Counted from the first letter of the stretch, positions 49,673-58,900 are shown. The stretch is DNA of 64,000 nucleotides from Bacteroides sp. AN502(2024) (GCF_041227145.1 NZ_JBGFSP010000003.1:1178001-1242000), one strand, 5' to 3'. Notes: generated from the sequence alone by a model not told the origin. A program made the numbers and translations.

Positions 49673-50414
49673 TGTCCATCCCACTCCTAAGTTCTCTATC
49701 ATTACGGTAACGTACAATGCTGAAAAGGTATTGGAAGACACCATTCAAAGTGTTATCGCACAAACCTATCATCATATAGAATACATTATCGTGGACGGAG
49801 CTTCCAAGGATGGGACCCTCTCTATTATCAACCGGTACCGCTCACGCATACATACCGTCGTCAGTGAACCGGACAAAGGACTGTATGACGCCATGAACAA
49901 AGGAGTCGCCCTTGCCAGCGGTGATTATCTCTGCTTCCTGAATGCAGGCGACTGTTTTCATGAAGACGACACTCTACAACAAATGGTGCACACCATTAAC
50001 GGCACCGAACTGCCCGATGTACTTTACGGAGAAACCGCTATCGTAGACAAGGAGAGGCATTTCCTGCGGATGCGCAGATTGTCCGCCCCCGAAACGCTCA
50101 CCTGGAAAAGTTTTAGACAGGGAATGTTAGTCTGCCACCAGGCATTCTTCCCCCGCCACACACTTGTAGAATCATATAATCTGCAATATCGTTTTTCTGC
50201 AGATTTCGACTGGTGCATCCGCATCATGAAGAAAGCACGTACTTTGCACAATACCCACCTGACAATCATCGACTATCTGGAGGAAGGAATGACTACCCGG
50301 AATCAGAAAGCATCCCTCAAAGAAAGATTTCGGATCATGACAAAGCACTACGGGCTGATTAGCACCATGGCGCATCATGCATGGTTTGTGATCCGTGCTA
50401 TTATCCACCGGTAA
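49665..50414 (+). CDS. GT2-family glycosyltransferase
   Basis: A 249-residue GT-A enzyme with the classical start KFSIITVTYNAEKVLEDTIQ, IEYIIVDGASKDGTL, VVSEPDKGLYDAMNKGVALA and LCFLNAGDCFHED. These are the nucleotide-sugar binding motifs of GT2. It is the last gene of the metG-linked glycan operon and converges on the sirtuin gene after about 95 bp without a clear terminator. Confidence 0.92.
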   Translation: MHSVHPTPKFSIITVTYNAEKVLEDTIQSVIAQTYHHIEYIIVDGASKDGTLSIINRYRSRIHTVVSEPDKGLYDAMNKGVALASGDYLCFLNAGDCFHEDDTLQQMVHTINGTELPDVLYGETAIVDKERHFLRMRRLSAPETLTWKSFRQGMLVCHQAFFPRHTLVESYNLQYRFSADFDWCIRIMKKARTLHNTHLTIIDYLEEGMTTRNQKASLKERFRIMTKHYGLISTMAHHAWFVIRAIIHR

Positions 50415-50508
50415 CCGAAGGGATATAAAGCATCGCCTGGTCTAATATCACTCCTTCGTCCTTTTAATTGATACGACCCCGAAAAAAATAACACAAATGG
50501 AAGAGATC

Positions 50509-51207
50509 TCAAACTCCCAACAACTGTTTCAATTCAGCCACTCCTTCAGAAGCCCCCTTCTGAATTACATGTATCGAACGGGAAGTATGCGTATCTACCG
50601 GTTTCGGATCAATCAGATACACCTCTGCTCCTCTCGGTACATAATGAAGCAACCCCGCTGCAGGGTATACATTAAGCGACGTACCGATAATAACGAAAAT
50701 ATCCGCTTTCTCGACATATCGGATAGCTGTTTCAATTTCCGGAACGGCTTCTCCAAACCATACGATAAAAGGTCGTAACTGGGTTCCGTCGCCGGCTTTA
50801 TCTCCTATTTTCACTTCATACTCTTCCGGTCTCAACTCTTTTATATAATGAGGATTATATGGATCTCTACTGGAACACACCTTCGTCAGTTCGCCATGCA
50901 GATGAATGATGTGGCTACTCCCGGCACGTTCGTGCAAGTTATCTACATTCTGTGTCACCACCGTCACATGGAAGCTTTTCTCCAGTTCCGCCAACAATTC
51001 ATGTCCACGGTTCGGCTTTACTTCCGACAACTGTTTCCGACGTTCATTATAGAAATTAATCACCAAAGCCGGGTCACGCTGATAACCTTCAGGAGTAGCT
51101 ACCTGCTCTACCGGATATTTATCCCACAAACCGCCTGCATCGCGAAATGTACTAATCCCGCTCTCGGCGCTCATTCCCGCACCCGTCAAAACTACCAGAT
51201 TCTTCAT
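50509..51207 (-). CDS. NAD-dependent protein deacylase (sirtuin, CobB-like)
   Basis: A 232-residue class III sirtuin from the ATG at 51207. Motifs are VLTGAGMSAESGISTFRDAGG, TQNVDNLHERAGS, LHGEL with the catalytic histidine, and PFIVWFGEAVPEIETA. The four zinc cysteines are not complete: only one Cys (VCSSRDP) is visible where the pairs would be, so the zinc site seems degenerate. A longer frame to 51237 needs a GTG start; the ATG at 51207 has an AGGAGG-like sequence just upstream. Confidence 0.9.
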   Translation of the reverse strand: MKNLVVLTGAGMSAESGISTFRDAGGLWDKYPVEQVATPEGYQRDPALVINFYNERRKQLSEVKPNRGHELLAELEKSFHVTVVTQNVDNLHERAGSSHIIHLHGELTKVCSSRDPYNPHYIKELRPEEYEVKIGDKAGDGTQLRPFIVWFGEAVPEIETAIRYVEKADIFVIIGTSLNVYPAAGLLHYVPRGAEVYLIDPKPVDTHTSRSIHVIQKGASEGVAELKQLLGV

Positions 51208-51237
51208 TACTATTCCTCCTTCTTTTTTAATAGTCAC

Positions 51238-51600
51238 ACAAATGTAATCAGAATCATCGAATAAAAGAACACTTTCTTACTCTTAACTTAATATAATCCG
51301 GTTTATGCGGAACTTTAAGATGAAGGATATAGGCAGTTAACATCAAACATACTAATATTTATTCGTTTGACTATAGTTAAACTTTCGCCTGACTGTAGTC
51401 AATCTTTCGTTTGACTATAGTTAAACGAAAAACAAACTACAGTCAGACGATTAATTATCTACATAAACCAACCTAAACCATAAGAATAAGCCGATTAAAT
51501 CCTACGAATAAAAGGACTAATTCTTTAAAGAAAAGCGATTAACTTTCACAGATATAAGAATTTTTAAATCGCAAATGCTAAATCATTCAAATAAAACACG
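51238..51600. other. Gene-free region between sirtuin and FKBP genes
   Basis: About 360 bp without an ORF. It contains the 22-bp-period repeat array at 51365-51445 and is otherwise AT-rich with no recognised element before the FKBP promoter. Confidence 0.45.
51365..51445. repeat. Four-copy palindromic array, 22-bp period
   Basis: Near-palindromic 14-mers, GACTATAGTTAAAC, GACTGTAGTCAATC, GACTATAGTTAAAC and AACTACAGTCAGAC (inverted relative to the second), alternate with eight-base spacers (TTTCGCCT, TTTCGTTT, GAAAAACA). The 22-bp spacing equals about two helix turns. Confidence 0.75.
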
Positions 51601-51608
51601 TACTTTTG
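51601..51608 (+). promoter_or_regulatory. -7 promoter element for the FKBP pair
   Basis: TACTTTTG fits TAnnTTTG, 77 bp upstream of the first FKBP ATG, leaving a leader of about 70 bases. Confidence 0.55.
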
Positions 51609-51685
51609 CGATTCATAAATTGGCAATTGATTAAAAGTTAAAACCATGATGGTGATACATTTCAATCACCAACAAAAAACATTAT

Positions 51686-52270
51686 ATGGATAAACTCAGT
51701 TACGCTATTGGCCTCGGAATTGGTCAAAACTTATCAAGTATGGGAATCGGAAACCTTGCGGTAGATGATTTCGCACAAGCAATCAAAGACGTATTGGAAG
51801 GCAATCAGACGGCTATCAGCCATCATGAAGCCCGCGAAATAGTAAACAAGTATTTCGAAGAAGTGGAAGCTAAAATGGGTGCCGTTGCTATTGAGCAAGG
51901 ACAGGCTTTCCTCGAAAAAAATACAAAAAGACCGGGGGTAGTTGTTCTTCCCAGCGGACTACAATATGAAATTATCAAAGAAGGTACAGGCAAAAAGCCG
52001 AAAGCCACCGATCAGGTAAGATGCCACTATGAAGGAACATTGATCGACGGTACACTGTTCGACAGTTCTATCCAACGCGGAGAACCGGCTGTATTTGGTG
52101 TCAACCAAGTAATCCCGGGATGGGTGGAAGCATTGCAGCTGATGCCGGAAGGTTCTAAATGGAAACTGTATATTCCATCAGAACTCGCCTATGGGGCAAA
52201 AGGTGCCGGGGAAATGATTCCTCCTCACAGCACACTTATTTTTGAAGTAGAATTACTCGAAGTATTATAA
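51686..52270 (+). CDS. FKBP-type peptidyl-prolyl isomerase, cytoplasmic form
   Basis: A 194-residue protein without a signal peptide. An N-terminal dimerisation domain (about 1-75, KLSYAIGLGIGQNLSSMG) precedes the FKBP domain (about 95-194) with VRCHYEGTLIDGTLFDSS, NQVIPGWVEALQLMPEGSKW and SELAYGAKGAGEMIPPHSTL. It catalyses proline isomerisation during folding. The next gene, 20 bp downstream, is a lipoprotein version of the same domain pair. Confidence 0.92.
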   Translation: MDKLSYAIGLGIGQNLSSMGIGNLAVDDFAQAIKDVLEGNQTAISHHEAREIVNKYFEEVEAKMGAVAIEQGQAFLEKNTKRPGVVVLPSGLQYEIIKEGTGKKPKATDQVRCHYEGTLIDGTLFDSSIQRGEPAVFGVNQVIPGWVEALQLMPEGSKWKLYIPSELAYGAKGAGEMIPPHSTLIFEVELLEVL

Positions 52271-52290
52271 ATAAAAAATTTCAAAGCAAA

Positions 52291-53169
52291 ATGAAAAAAG
52301 TTAGTATTTTTATGGCAATCGCTGCTGCAGCAAGCCTTGCTTCTTGTACAGCTCAAGCTCCTAAAGCAAATCTGAAATCAGACATCGACTCACTGTCGTA
52401 TTCTATCGGTATGGCTCAGACTCAAGGTCTGAAAGGTTATCTGACAGGTCGTTTAGACGTTGATACTGCTTATATGGCAGACTTCATTAAAGGTTTAAAT
52501 GAAGGTGCAAGCAAGACTAGCAAAAAGGACATTGCTTACATGGCAGGTCTACAAATCGGTCAGCAAATCAGCAACCAGATGATGAAAGGTATCAACCAGG
52601 AATTATTTGGCACTGACTCTACTAAAACTATCAGCAAAGAAAACTTCATGGCAGGTTTCATCGCTGGTACTTTGGAAAAAGGTGGCATAATGACTATGGA
52701 AGCTGCTCAAGAATACACTCGCACAGCTATGGAAACTATCAAGGCAAAAGCTTTAGCAGAAAAATATGCCGACTATAAAGCTGAAAACGAAAAATTCCTT
52801 GCTGAAAACAAGACTAAAGAAGGCGTAAAAACAACTCCGAGTGGCCTGCAATACAAAGTAATCACTGAAGGTAAAGGTGAAATTCCTGCTGACACTTGCA
52901 AAGTGAAAGTAAACTATAAAGGTACTTTGATTGATGGAACAGAATTCGACAGCTCTTACAAACGTAACGAACCGTCTACTTTCCGTGCTAACCAAGTAAT
53001 CAAAGGTTGGACAGAAGCACTGACTATGATGCCTGTAGGTTCTAAATGGGAGCTCTACATTCCTCAAGAACTTGCTTACGGTGCAAGGGAATCCGGCGGT
53101 CAGATAAAACCGTTCTCAACGTTGATTTTCGAAGTTGAGCTGTTGGGCATTGAAAAAGATAAGAAATAA
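52291..53169 (+). CDS. FKBP-type peptidyl-prolyl isomerase, lipoprotein (Mip-like)
   Basis: A 292-residue lipoprotein with leader MKKVSIFMAIAAAASLASC. The FKBP_N domain (about 30-165, SDIDSLSYSIGMAQTQGL) is longer than in the preceding gene, and the FKBP domain follows with VKVNYKGTLIDGTEFDSSYK and PQELAYGARESGGQIKPFST. It should act in the periplasm or at the outer membrane in folding of envelope proteins. The two genes look like a duplication that gave one cytosolic and one envelope enzyme. Confidence 0.92.
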   Translation: MKKVSIFMAIAAAASLASCTAQAPKANLKSDIDSLSYSIGMAQTQGLKGYLTGRLDVDTAYMADFIKGLNEGASKTSKKDIAYMAGLQIGQQISNQMMKGINQELFGTDSTKTISKENFMAGFIAGTLEKGGIMTMEAAQEYTRTAMETIKAKALAEKYADYKAENEKFLAENKTKEGVKTTPSGLQYKVITEGKGEIPADTCKVKVNYKGTLIDGTEFDSSYKRNEPSTFRANQVIKGWTEALTMMPVGSKWELYIPQELAYGARESGGQIKPFSTLIFEVELLGIEKDKK

Positions 53170-53195
53170 GAAAGGTCTTTCTAAATAAAAAAGGA

Positions 53196-53305
53196 AAGAG
53201 GCTGTCTAACAAGTCTCAGTAATTAGAGTTCACCCCTGCCAAAGCATATTCTGGCAGGGGTGAAATTGTTAAAACAGGACTTGTCAGGCAGCTTCTTTTT
53301 TGGCT
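53196..53305 (+). terminator. Long nested hairpin after the FKBP pair
   Basis: An outer stem of about 20 bp pairs GAGGCTGTCTAACAAGTC with GACTTGTCAGGCAGCTTC, using three G-U pairs. An inner perfect 10-bp stem CACCCCTGCC/GGCAGGGGTG (53231-53240 with 53253-53262) lies within it. A T run at 53294-53300 follows, so it can act as a terminator, but the nested form is larger than needed. Confidence 0.75.
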
Positions 53306-53353
53306 TTTTCCTATTTTTTTTCTTGGGAAAGAAGAATAATTAAAATAAATCTC

Positions 53354-53361
53354 TATATTTG
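53354..53361 (+). promoter_or_regulatory. -7 promoter element for the Lrp-type regulator
   Basis: TATATTTG fits TAnnTTTG, 40 bp upstream of the chosen ATG at 53402. It lies inside a longer frame beginning at 53300, which argues against that earlier start. Confidence 0.6.
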
Positions 53362-53401
53362 CTTACTATTTGATAACAACAGGAAATTACAATTGATTAT
53401 T

Positions 53402-53866
53402 ATGGAAAAAATAGACAACCTCGACAGGCAGATCTTAGAGATTATCTCCCAGAATGCCCGCATCCCTTTTAAAGACGTAGCAGCCGAATGTGGAGTGTCA
53501 CGCGCAGCTATTCATCAGCGTGTACAAAGACTGATTGACCTAGGTGTTATTATAGGCTCTGGTTACCATGTGAACCCAAAATCATTGGGATACAGAACTT
53601 GTACATACGTGGGTATCAAGCTGGAAAAAGGCTCCATGTACAAATCTGTCGTAGCGGAATTACAAAAGATTCCTGAAATAGTGGAATGTCATTTCACCAC
53701 AGGTCCATACACAATGCTGACAAAACTTTATGCATGCGACAACGAACATCTGATGGATTTGTTGAATAACAAAATGCAAGAAATACCAGGTGTAGTAGCT
53801 ACTGAAACATTGATTTCTCTGGAACAGAGTATCAAGAAAGAAATCCCCATCCGCGTTGAAAAATAA
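53402..53866 (+). CDS. Lrp/AsnC-family transcriptional regulator
   Basis: A 154-residue DNA-binding protein with an N-terminal winged helix-turn-helix (DRQILEIISQNARIPFKDVA, then ECGVSRAAIHQRVQRLIDLG) and a C-terminal RAM ligand domain (VGIKLEKGSMYKSVVAELQK). Lrp-type proteins sense amino acids or other small molecules and form oligomers. The frame is open 34 codons further upstream but the added part is hydrophobic and overlaps the promoter, so 53402 is chosen. The ligand is unknown. DUF4491 follows after five bases. Confidence 0.93.
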   Translation: MEKIDNLDRQILEIISQNARIPFKDVAAECGVSRAAIHQRVQRLIDLGVIIGSGYHVNPKSLGYRTCTYVGIKLEKGSMYKSVVAELQKIPEIVECHFTTGPYTMLTKLYACDNEHLMDLLNNKMQEIPGVVATETLISLEQSIKKEIPIRVEK

Positions 53867-53871
53867 TTGTA

Positions 53872-54183
53872 ATGGAGTTTCTAAATGAATATCGCCTCGC
53901 AGGGTTATTCATCGGAATATGCACCTTTTTGATTATCGGCCTTTTTCACCCCATCGTGGTAAAGGCCGAATACTATTGGGGTACAAAATGCTGGTGGATA
54001 TTCCTAGTACTCGGCATAGCCGGTGTGGTCGCCTCATTAAGCATCGAGAATGTGATTTTATCTTCTTTGCTTGGCGTGTTTGCGTTTTCTTCCTTTTGGA
54101 CAATAAAAGAAGTTTTCGAACAAGAAGGACGAGTACGAAAAGGATGGTTTCCCAAGAACCCGAAGCGCAAATATAAGTTCTAA
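53872..54183 (+). CDS. DUF4491 small membrane protein
   Basis: A 103-residue protein with three hydrophobic segments (LAGLFIGICTFLIIGLFHPI, WWIFLVLGIAGVVASLSI, VILSSLLGVFAFSSFW) and a basic C-terminus RKGWFPKNPKRKYKF. This is the DUF4491 pattern; function unknown. It sits five bases after the Lrp-type gene and is probably co-transcribed with it, making it a candidate for a small regulator-linked transporter or membrane factor, which is only inference. Confidence 0.82.
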   Translation: MEFLNEYRLAGLFIGICTFLIIGLFHPIVVKAEYYWGTKCWWIFLVLGIAGVVASLSIENVILSSLLGVFAFSSFWTIKEVFEQEGRVRKGWFPKNPKRKYKF

Positions 54184-54212
54184 AAATAAATTGTAGTTTT
54201 TATACAAAAGGA

Positions 54213-54244
54213 TTTGCATAATTCGACAGAAAATACTACTTTTG
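54213..54244 (+). promoter_or_regulatory. Full -33/-7 promoter for the tRNA gene
   Basis: TTTG at 54213-54216 and TACTTTTG at 54237-54244 are separated by exactly 20 bp, the canonical Bacteroides spacing, 26 bp before the tRNA. Confidence 0.75.
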
Positions 54245-54270
54245 TCACCACATTCAACAAAGGATACATC

Positions 54271-54344
54271 GGACTTGTAGCTCAGTTGGTTAGAGCAACA
54301 GACTCATAATCTGGAGGTCCCTGGTTCAAGCCCAGGCTGGTCCA
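54271..54344 (+). tRNA. tRNA with CAT anticodon (elongator Met likely; Ile2 possible)
   Basis: A 74-base cloverleaf: acceptor GGACTTG with CTGGTCC (one T-T mismatch), D arm GCTC/GAGC, anticodon stem CAGA/TCTG with loop CTCATAA (CAT at 54305-54307), and T arm CCTGG/CCAGG with TTCAAGC. The 3' CCA is not encoded in full. CAT can be elongator Met or the lysidine-modified Ile tRNA; the sequence alone does not settle it. Confidence 0.88.
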
Positions 54345-54345
54345 C

Positions 54346-54398
54346 AAAAAGAGAAAGCGTTAATTGCACGAAATCAAGCAGTTAACGCTTTTCTTTTT
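54346..54398 (+). terminator. Terminator after the tRNA
   Basis: GAAAGCGTTAA pairs with TTAACGCTTTTC around a loop of about 18 bases and is followed by a T-rich stretch, about 10 bp from the tRNA 3' end. Confidence 0.7.
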
Positions 54399-54485
54399 GT
54401 CTTTCGCTATGAGTAAAGGTTGGCTTAAACTAACAGGATTACATATCTTTTGCAGCATTTGTTGACTAATTGTTGACTAATTTAA

Positions 54486-55766
54486 ATGATATGCAAAATG
54501 CTGACTATCAGAGCTGAAATCAAGAAGCAAGAACAAAAATTAGATGGAACGTACAATGTCAAGTTACGCTTTACCCTTGACAGAAAAGTAAAATGCTTGT
54601 CAACAAGCTTGTTTGCCACAAGTAAAGACCTGACCAAAGAGCTTAAAATCAAGCGAAGTTCACCTATCAAACAAGAGGTAGATTCTCTTATTCGCAGTTA
54701 TCAAGAGAAATGTGCCAAACTACAAGTCGAATTAAACCACTACACCATCGATGAAGTAATGGACTACTTGGATGGAGAACATCAAAAGCAGCAACCCATT
54801 GACTTTATAAAGTTCAGTCGTGAATGGATAGTCTCAACCACTATCAAAGGTGCGCCCAATTATACGACTGCCATTAATGCTTTAGTGCGCTTCATAGGCA
54901 AAGAAGAATTAGACGTGAATTTGATTACTACTGATTTTTTAGAGTACTTCAAAGCATTTCTGAATAAGGAGCGTGAAATACGAACAAAGAAATTAATTCA
55001 GCAAGGTAAACGTGTGCCCTCTAATCGGTCTTTATCCCTTTATTTAGTGAGCATAAAGAAACTATTCAAAGAAGCTAAAAAAAGATATAACAAAAAAGAG
55101 AAGAATCTGATTCTAATTCCGAACTCACCTTTTGACGATTTTACGATACCCAAGCAAGAAGCTACAAGAAAGAGAGCTATTCCGGCAGATGTTATCAAAA
55201 AAGTATGGAAGCTACCCTATAAAGAAATGAAGAAAGGCTATAAATCCACTTGTCGATATAATTTAGCAAAGGACTGTTTCATTCTATCATTCTGTTTAAT
55301 GGGTATCAATTCAGCCGATTTATATAATGCCACAGAAATGGCAAACAATACCATTATTTATAATCGTACCAAGACAAAAGACCGCAGATTGGATAACGCT
55401 CAAATGAAAGTGGATATACCTAAAATCGTATTACCACTTATAGAGAAATATAGAGATAAAAGTGGTAAACGTTTATTTAACTTTTATCAATATTATGCGG
55501 ATGAAAAAAGTTTCAATAAGGCTATCAATTACGGTTTAAAAGAAATTGGCGCAATATTAGGAGTGAATGATTTAGAATACTACGCAGCACGCCACTCCTG
55601 GGCTACCATTGCACTTAATAAAGTTGGCATTGATAAATATATAATCCATGCAGCCCTTAACCATATAGATGATTCTATGAAAGTGACAGATATTTATATT
55701 GAACGAGATTTTGTGAATGAAAATAAGGCAAATGCCAAAGTTGTGAAGTATGTGTTTGGCAAATGA
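54486..55766 (+). CDS. Tyrosine recombinase (integrase) of an island at the tRNA
   Basis: A 426-residue integrase with an N-terminal arm-binding domain (VKLRFTLDRKVKCLSTSLFA), a SAM-like core-binding domain (about 105-200) and a catalytic domain. The box II region reads YYAARHSWATIALNKVGIDK, the later histidine ALNHIDDSMK and the nucleophile Tyr404 in DIYIERDF are intact. The box I arginine is replaced (LMGINSADLY), as is known for some Bacteroides integrases such as IntDOT. Its start is 141 bp from the tRNA. MLTIRAEI at 54498 is an alternative start. Confidence 0.92.
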   Translation: MICKMLTIRAEIKKQEQKLDGTYNVKLRFTLDRKVKCLSTSLFATSKDLTKELKIKRSSPIKQEVDSLIRSYQEKCAKLQVELNHYTIDEVMDYLDGEHQKQQPIDFIKFSREWIVSTTIKGAPNYTTAINALVRFIGKEELDVNLITTDFLEYFKAFLNKEREIRTKKLIQQGKRVPSNRSLSLYLVSIKKLFKEAKKRYNKKEKNLILIPNSPFDDFTIPKQEATRKRAIPADVIKKVWKLPYKEMKKGYKSTCRYNLAKDCFILSFCLMGINSADLYNATEMANNTIIYNRTKTKDRRLDNAQMKVDIPKIVLPLIEKYRDKSGKRLFNFYQYYADEKSFNKAINYGLKEIGAILGVNDLEYYAARHSWATIALNKVGIDKYIIHAALNHIDDSMKVTDIYIERDFVNENKANAKVVKYVFGK

Positions 55767-55914
55767 ATACTGTTTCTGTAATTAAGAATCTCCTATAACC
55801 CTAAATATCCTGTCTGTAATTGCCACAGGCAGGATTATTGACTATCTTTCGTTTGACTCAATAGCAGATCTTCCGTTCTGACTTTTTACGGTGGCAAAAT
55901 TTTCCTTTATACTG
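55767..55914. other. Gap between integrase and fimbrial genes
   Basis: It has no gene. CCTGTCTGT pairs with ACAGGCAGG (55809-55833), a likely integrase terminator. CTTTCGTTTGACT at 55846-55858 repeats part of the 22-bp array at 51.4 kb. Confidence 0.5.
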
Positions 55915-55955
55915 AAAAGACCGGAGAAAAGCTGTGATACAGCTCCCCCGGTCAC
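55915..55955 (-). terminator. Terminator at the end of the fimbrial operon
   Basis: On the minus strand GACCGG pairs with CCGGTC and, inside, AGCTGT with ACAGCT, followed by TTTTC. It lies 44 bp past the stop of the tip-protein gene. Confidence 0.65.
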
Positions 55956-55998
55956 ATCCTTAAAATTAAGGAATTTCTTCCCCAATCCTCGGACCAGA

Positions 55999-58900
55999 CT
56001 ATTCAAGATCTCTTACACAACGCACGTATCCTTTTTTGTCATTGACAAGTCTATCCCTGTCACCTCCCCAACTGGTGTCGACAGTGGTAACAAACCTGAG
56101 ATAACCGTCAAAATACATCTGATAGCCGGCACTAAATGCTCTTGCTCCGTTCATATCTCGATGGGAAAATCCCGTCCGAGAATGGATGACCTGAGTGTCC
56201 TTCATATCCAAGGAATAAGACTTGGTCCCTTGGAAGAAATCATAAACCCTTTTCTTCTCCCTGTCATCCCAGTCGAACAGGCTTCCGGCCATTATCATCA
56301 GTTCAGCTTCATTGGGCAGGCGCCATGTACCCAGGTCACTTTTGTCTGGATTTTGGTAATAATAGGCACATGGAGAGTTGCCTTTCTCGACATCGTTCAT
56401 CAGCGTGTTCCAGGTTTCGAAATAATACTCACTTCTATTGCTCGGCTTATCCAAATTCTTCGGTTTGTCTATCGTGTTAGCTATATATTTTGCAACCTCA
56501 AACCCTTTCTGGTAGATCGTATTGTTTTGGGAGGTCTCGTTGTGCGATGGAAGTTCATAAATGATCCTTGAAGCTCTGGTGGTACTGGTAGACAGGTTGT
56601 CAGCCTTGAAAATCAGATACTCATTCTCTGTCCAGTTGTTGAATAGAGCCTTTCTAAGTTCATCTTCCATCTCATCAATATGGTAACTATGGTCTTCCGA
56701 AGTCTCCAGTATCCCAAGATCCCTGATCAGTCTCACATCCGAATAGGGGGTTCTTTCTCCCGGACTCGCTGTTTTCTGGTAGTCGAATTCATATATAGGG
56801 GTCATACTGTGGGACTCCTCAATGAATATGATAGGATTACAGCTGTTCAGTGTCAGGTTGGTACTTCCCATGAAAGCCCTTGAGGTGAATAATGCTGTAG
56901 CATTATCCGACGGAGCATGCCCGACAAGCCTATTCTTCAATGGTAAGGAACGTTCCGCCACATACAGCATATTGACTTCACTGATGGAAGGGATATACCA
57001 CTGCATTTCACCGGCCTGCATCCGACCATCGCGGTTGTTGTCTCGATTTCTTAGGAACGGGGTGAAAGCGGCATATGTCGCATGATAGTTTGGAAGAGCA
57101 AGGTTATGATGATCCTTGCTGAGTGTCAGTTTTGCGTTGTCCACTTTTGTCATAACTTTCCAAAGCTGGTCTTTTTTTCCTCTGTTCATCGGATCAATCA
57201 TGATTTCTTCCTTGAATCCTCCCGCAAGTCCCGAACGTGCCATCACTTTCCAAGTATTTGTCCAACCGTTTGCGTAGTATTTGTTATAGAAAGCATCTGC
57301 CTCACCCGGTGCTTTTACGGACCAGTCCAAGTCCTCGGTCTCGTTCACATTCTCCACTCCCCACACGCGCATGCCGTCAGGACAATTGACAAACACCGTC
57401 TTTATGGACATTTGACGGATTGAGACAATGGCTCGGTGATACCGTGATCGTCCATCGGGAGAGATTTCATGTGACGTGTTCACCAGCAGGTCAAAGGTCC
57501 TGTCCTCGGCGTTGGCAAAGGTCTTCCACAGATCCTTGTCCTGGGGGGCGTTCTCCTGCATGGGGTTTCGCTCATAGAAATACTCGTTGGCGTAAACTGT
57601 CACCTTACAAAGTCCCGTAGTGGCGTTGAACACATAGTCAGGTTCAGTCATCAACCTGTAGAGGAACTCCTCCAGTGAGAGCAGGTACGCTCCCGTATCG
57701 GAATAATACTTCATCGTCTCGTCCCCGTTGTCAGCGAGCGTACTCGGATGGATATAGAATGCAAGCCAGCCCGTATCAGCCTTTTTATCACCGGAGGGAA
57801 CGTATCCGTTATCCTTCAGCTGCTCCAGATCCGCTTTCGTGTAAGAGATAATTTTGTCACAGAACGGCGTACGTACGGCAAAGGAGATCATGGCATCGCC
57901 TTTCAGGTTTCCGTCCGCATTGAAGATGTCCAGCTCGTCTTTATTGAAACGCATCAGCCCCTGCTCGTAATGGCAGTCAAAGCTGAACGATCGGTGGGCG
58001 TCGTATACCAGTCCCTCCACTCCGGGGGCGGGCTCCTCCTCTTTCGCCTTGTCCGATTTAGCTTCTATAACCAGATCATTCATGCCTTTGATGGTCACAT
58101 TATAGGTATAATGTACGTTACGTTCTATATCATAATCATTAGCCGGATCGTTTTCTGCCGTATATCCCAGATAAATACGGTAGGTTACCTTTCCGAAACG
58201 CTCGGTAGAAGTATCTCCGGTTACTAGATTTTGGCGCAATTTACCTGTAAATTCAATATAGGGAGCCAGATCCGGAGCATATTCCGTCTCACCGTTTTGC
58301 AAATTGGGTTTGTCAGTTGCACCTACAATGGGGGACTTCAGTTGCTTCTGTCTCAGGTCATACCCCTTCCTTGTCGCATTATAACCGGGAGAAGCTGGGG
58401 AAATAGCCTTCTTCGCGACCTTTCGACTTTCGGGCATATAGAATGAAGTGGTGACATTGTCGGCATCACCTTCGAACTGGAAATATTCCGAAATCCAATA
58501 TGATTTTTTGTTCACCCCGTCGGCATCCCATGGAGCAGTCTGATCGGTTCCTTTTGCATGTTCTGTAATGAAGGTTGATCCCGGTACATTACCAAGACGA
58601 TATGTTCCAGGCTCAAATGTGAGTCCGGCAACTGTTTGCAGGTTCAACGTAATTTTGGCTTCCGAGCGTTTCAAGGAGACTTCGATCTGTTTTGTAGCGG
58701 TAGAAACCGTTACCGTTTGGGTTCGTGACATTAGCAGGTTACCATTCGGACGGAACAGGGTATGAGTAGTCATGGCCGCCCTTACTTTCTCTAGGTCTGA
58801 ATATTTTGAAATCCTGTTCAATACTTCAGGCTCCACATGAAACAGTCCGTCACCGTCCGATTTATAGTTCGCCAAAAGAAACAGTGTCTTTTTTCCCGTG

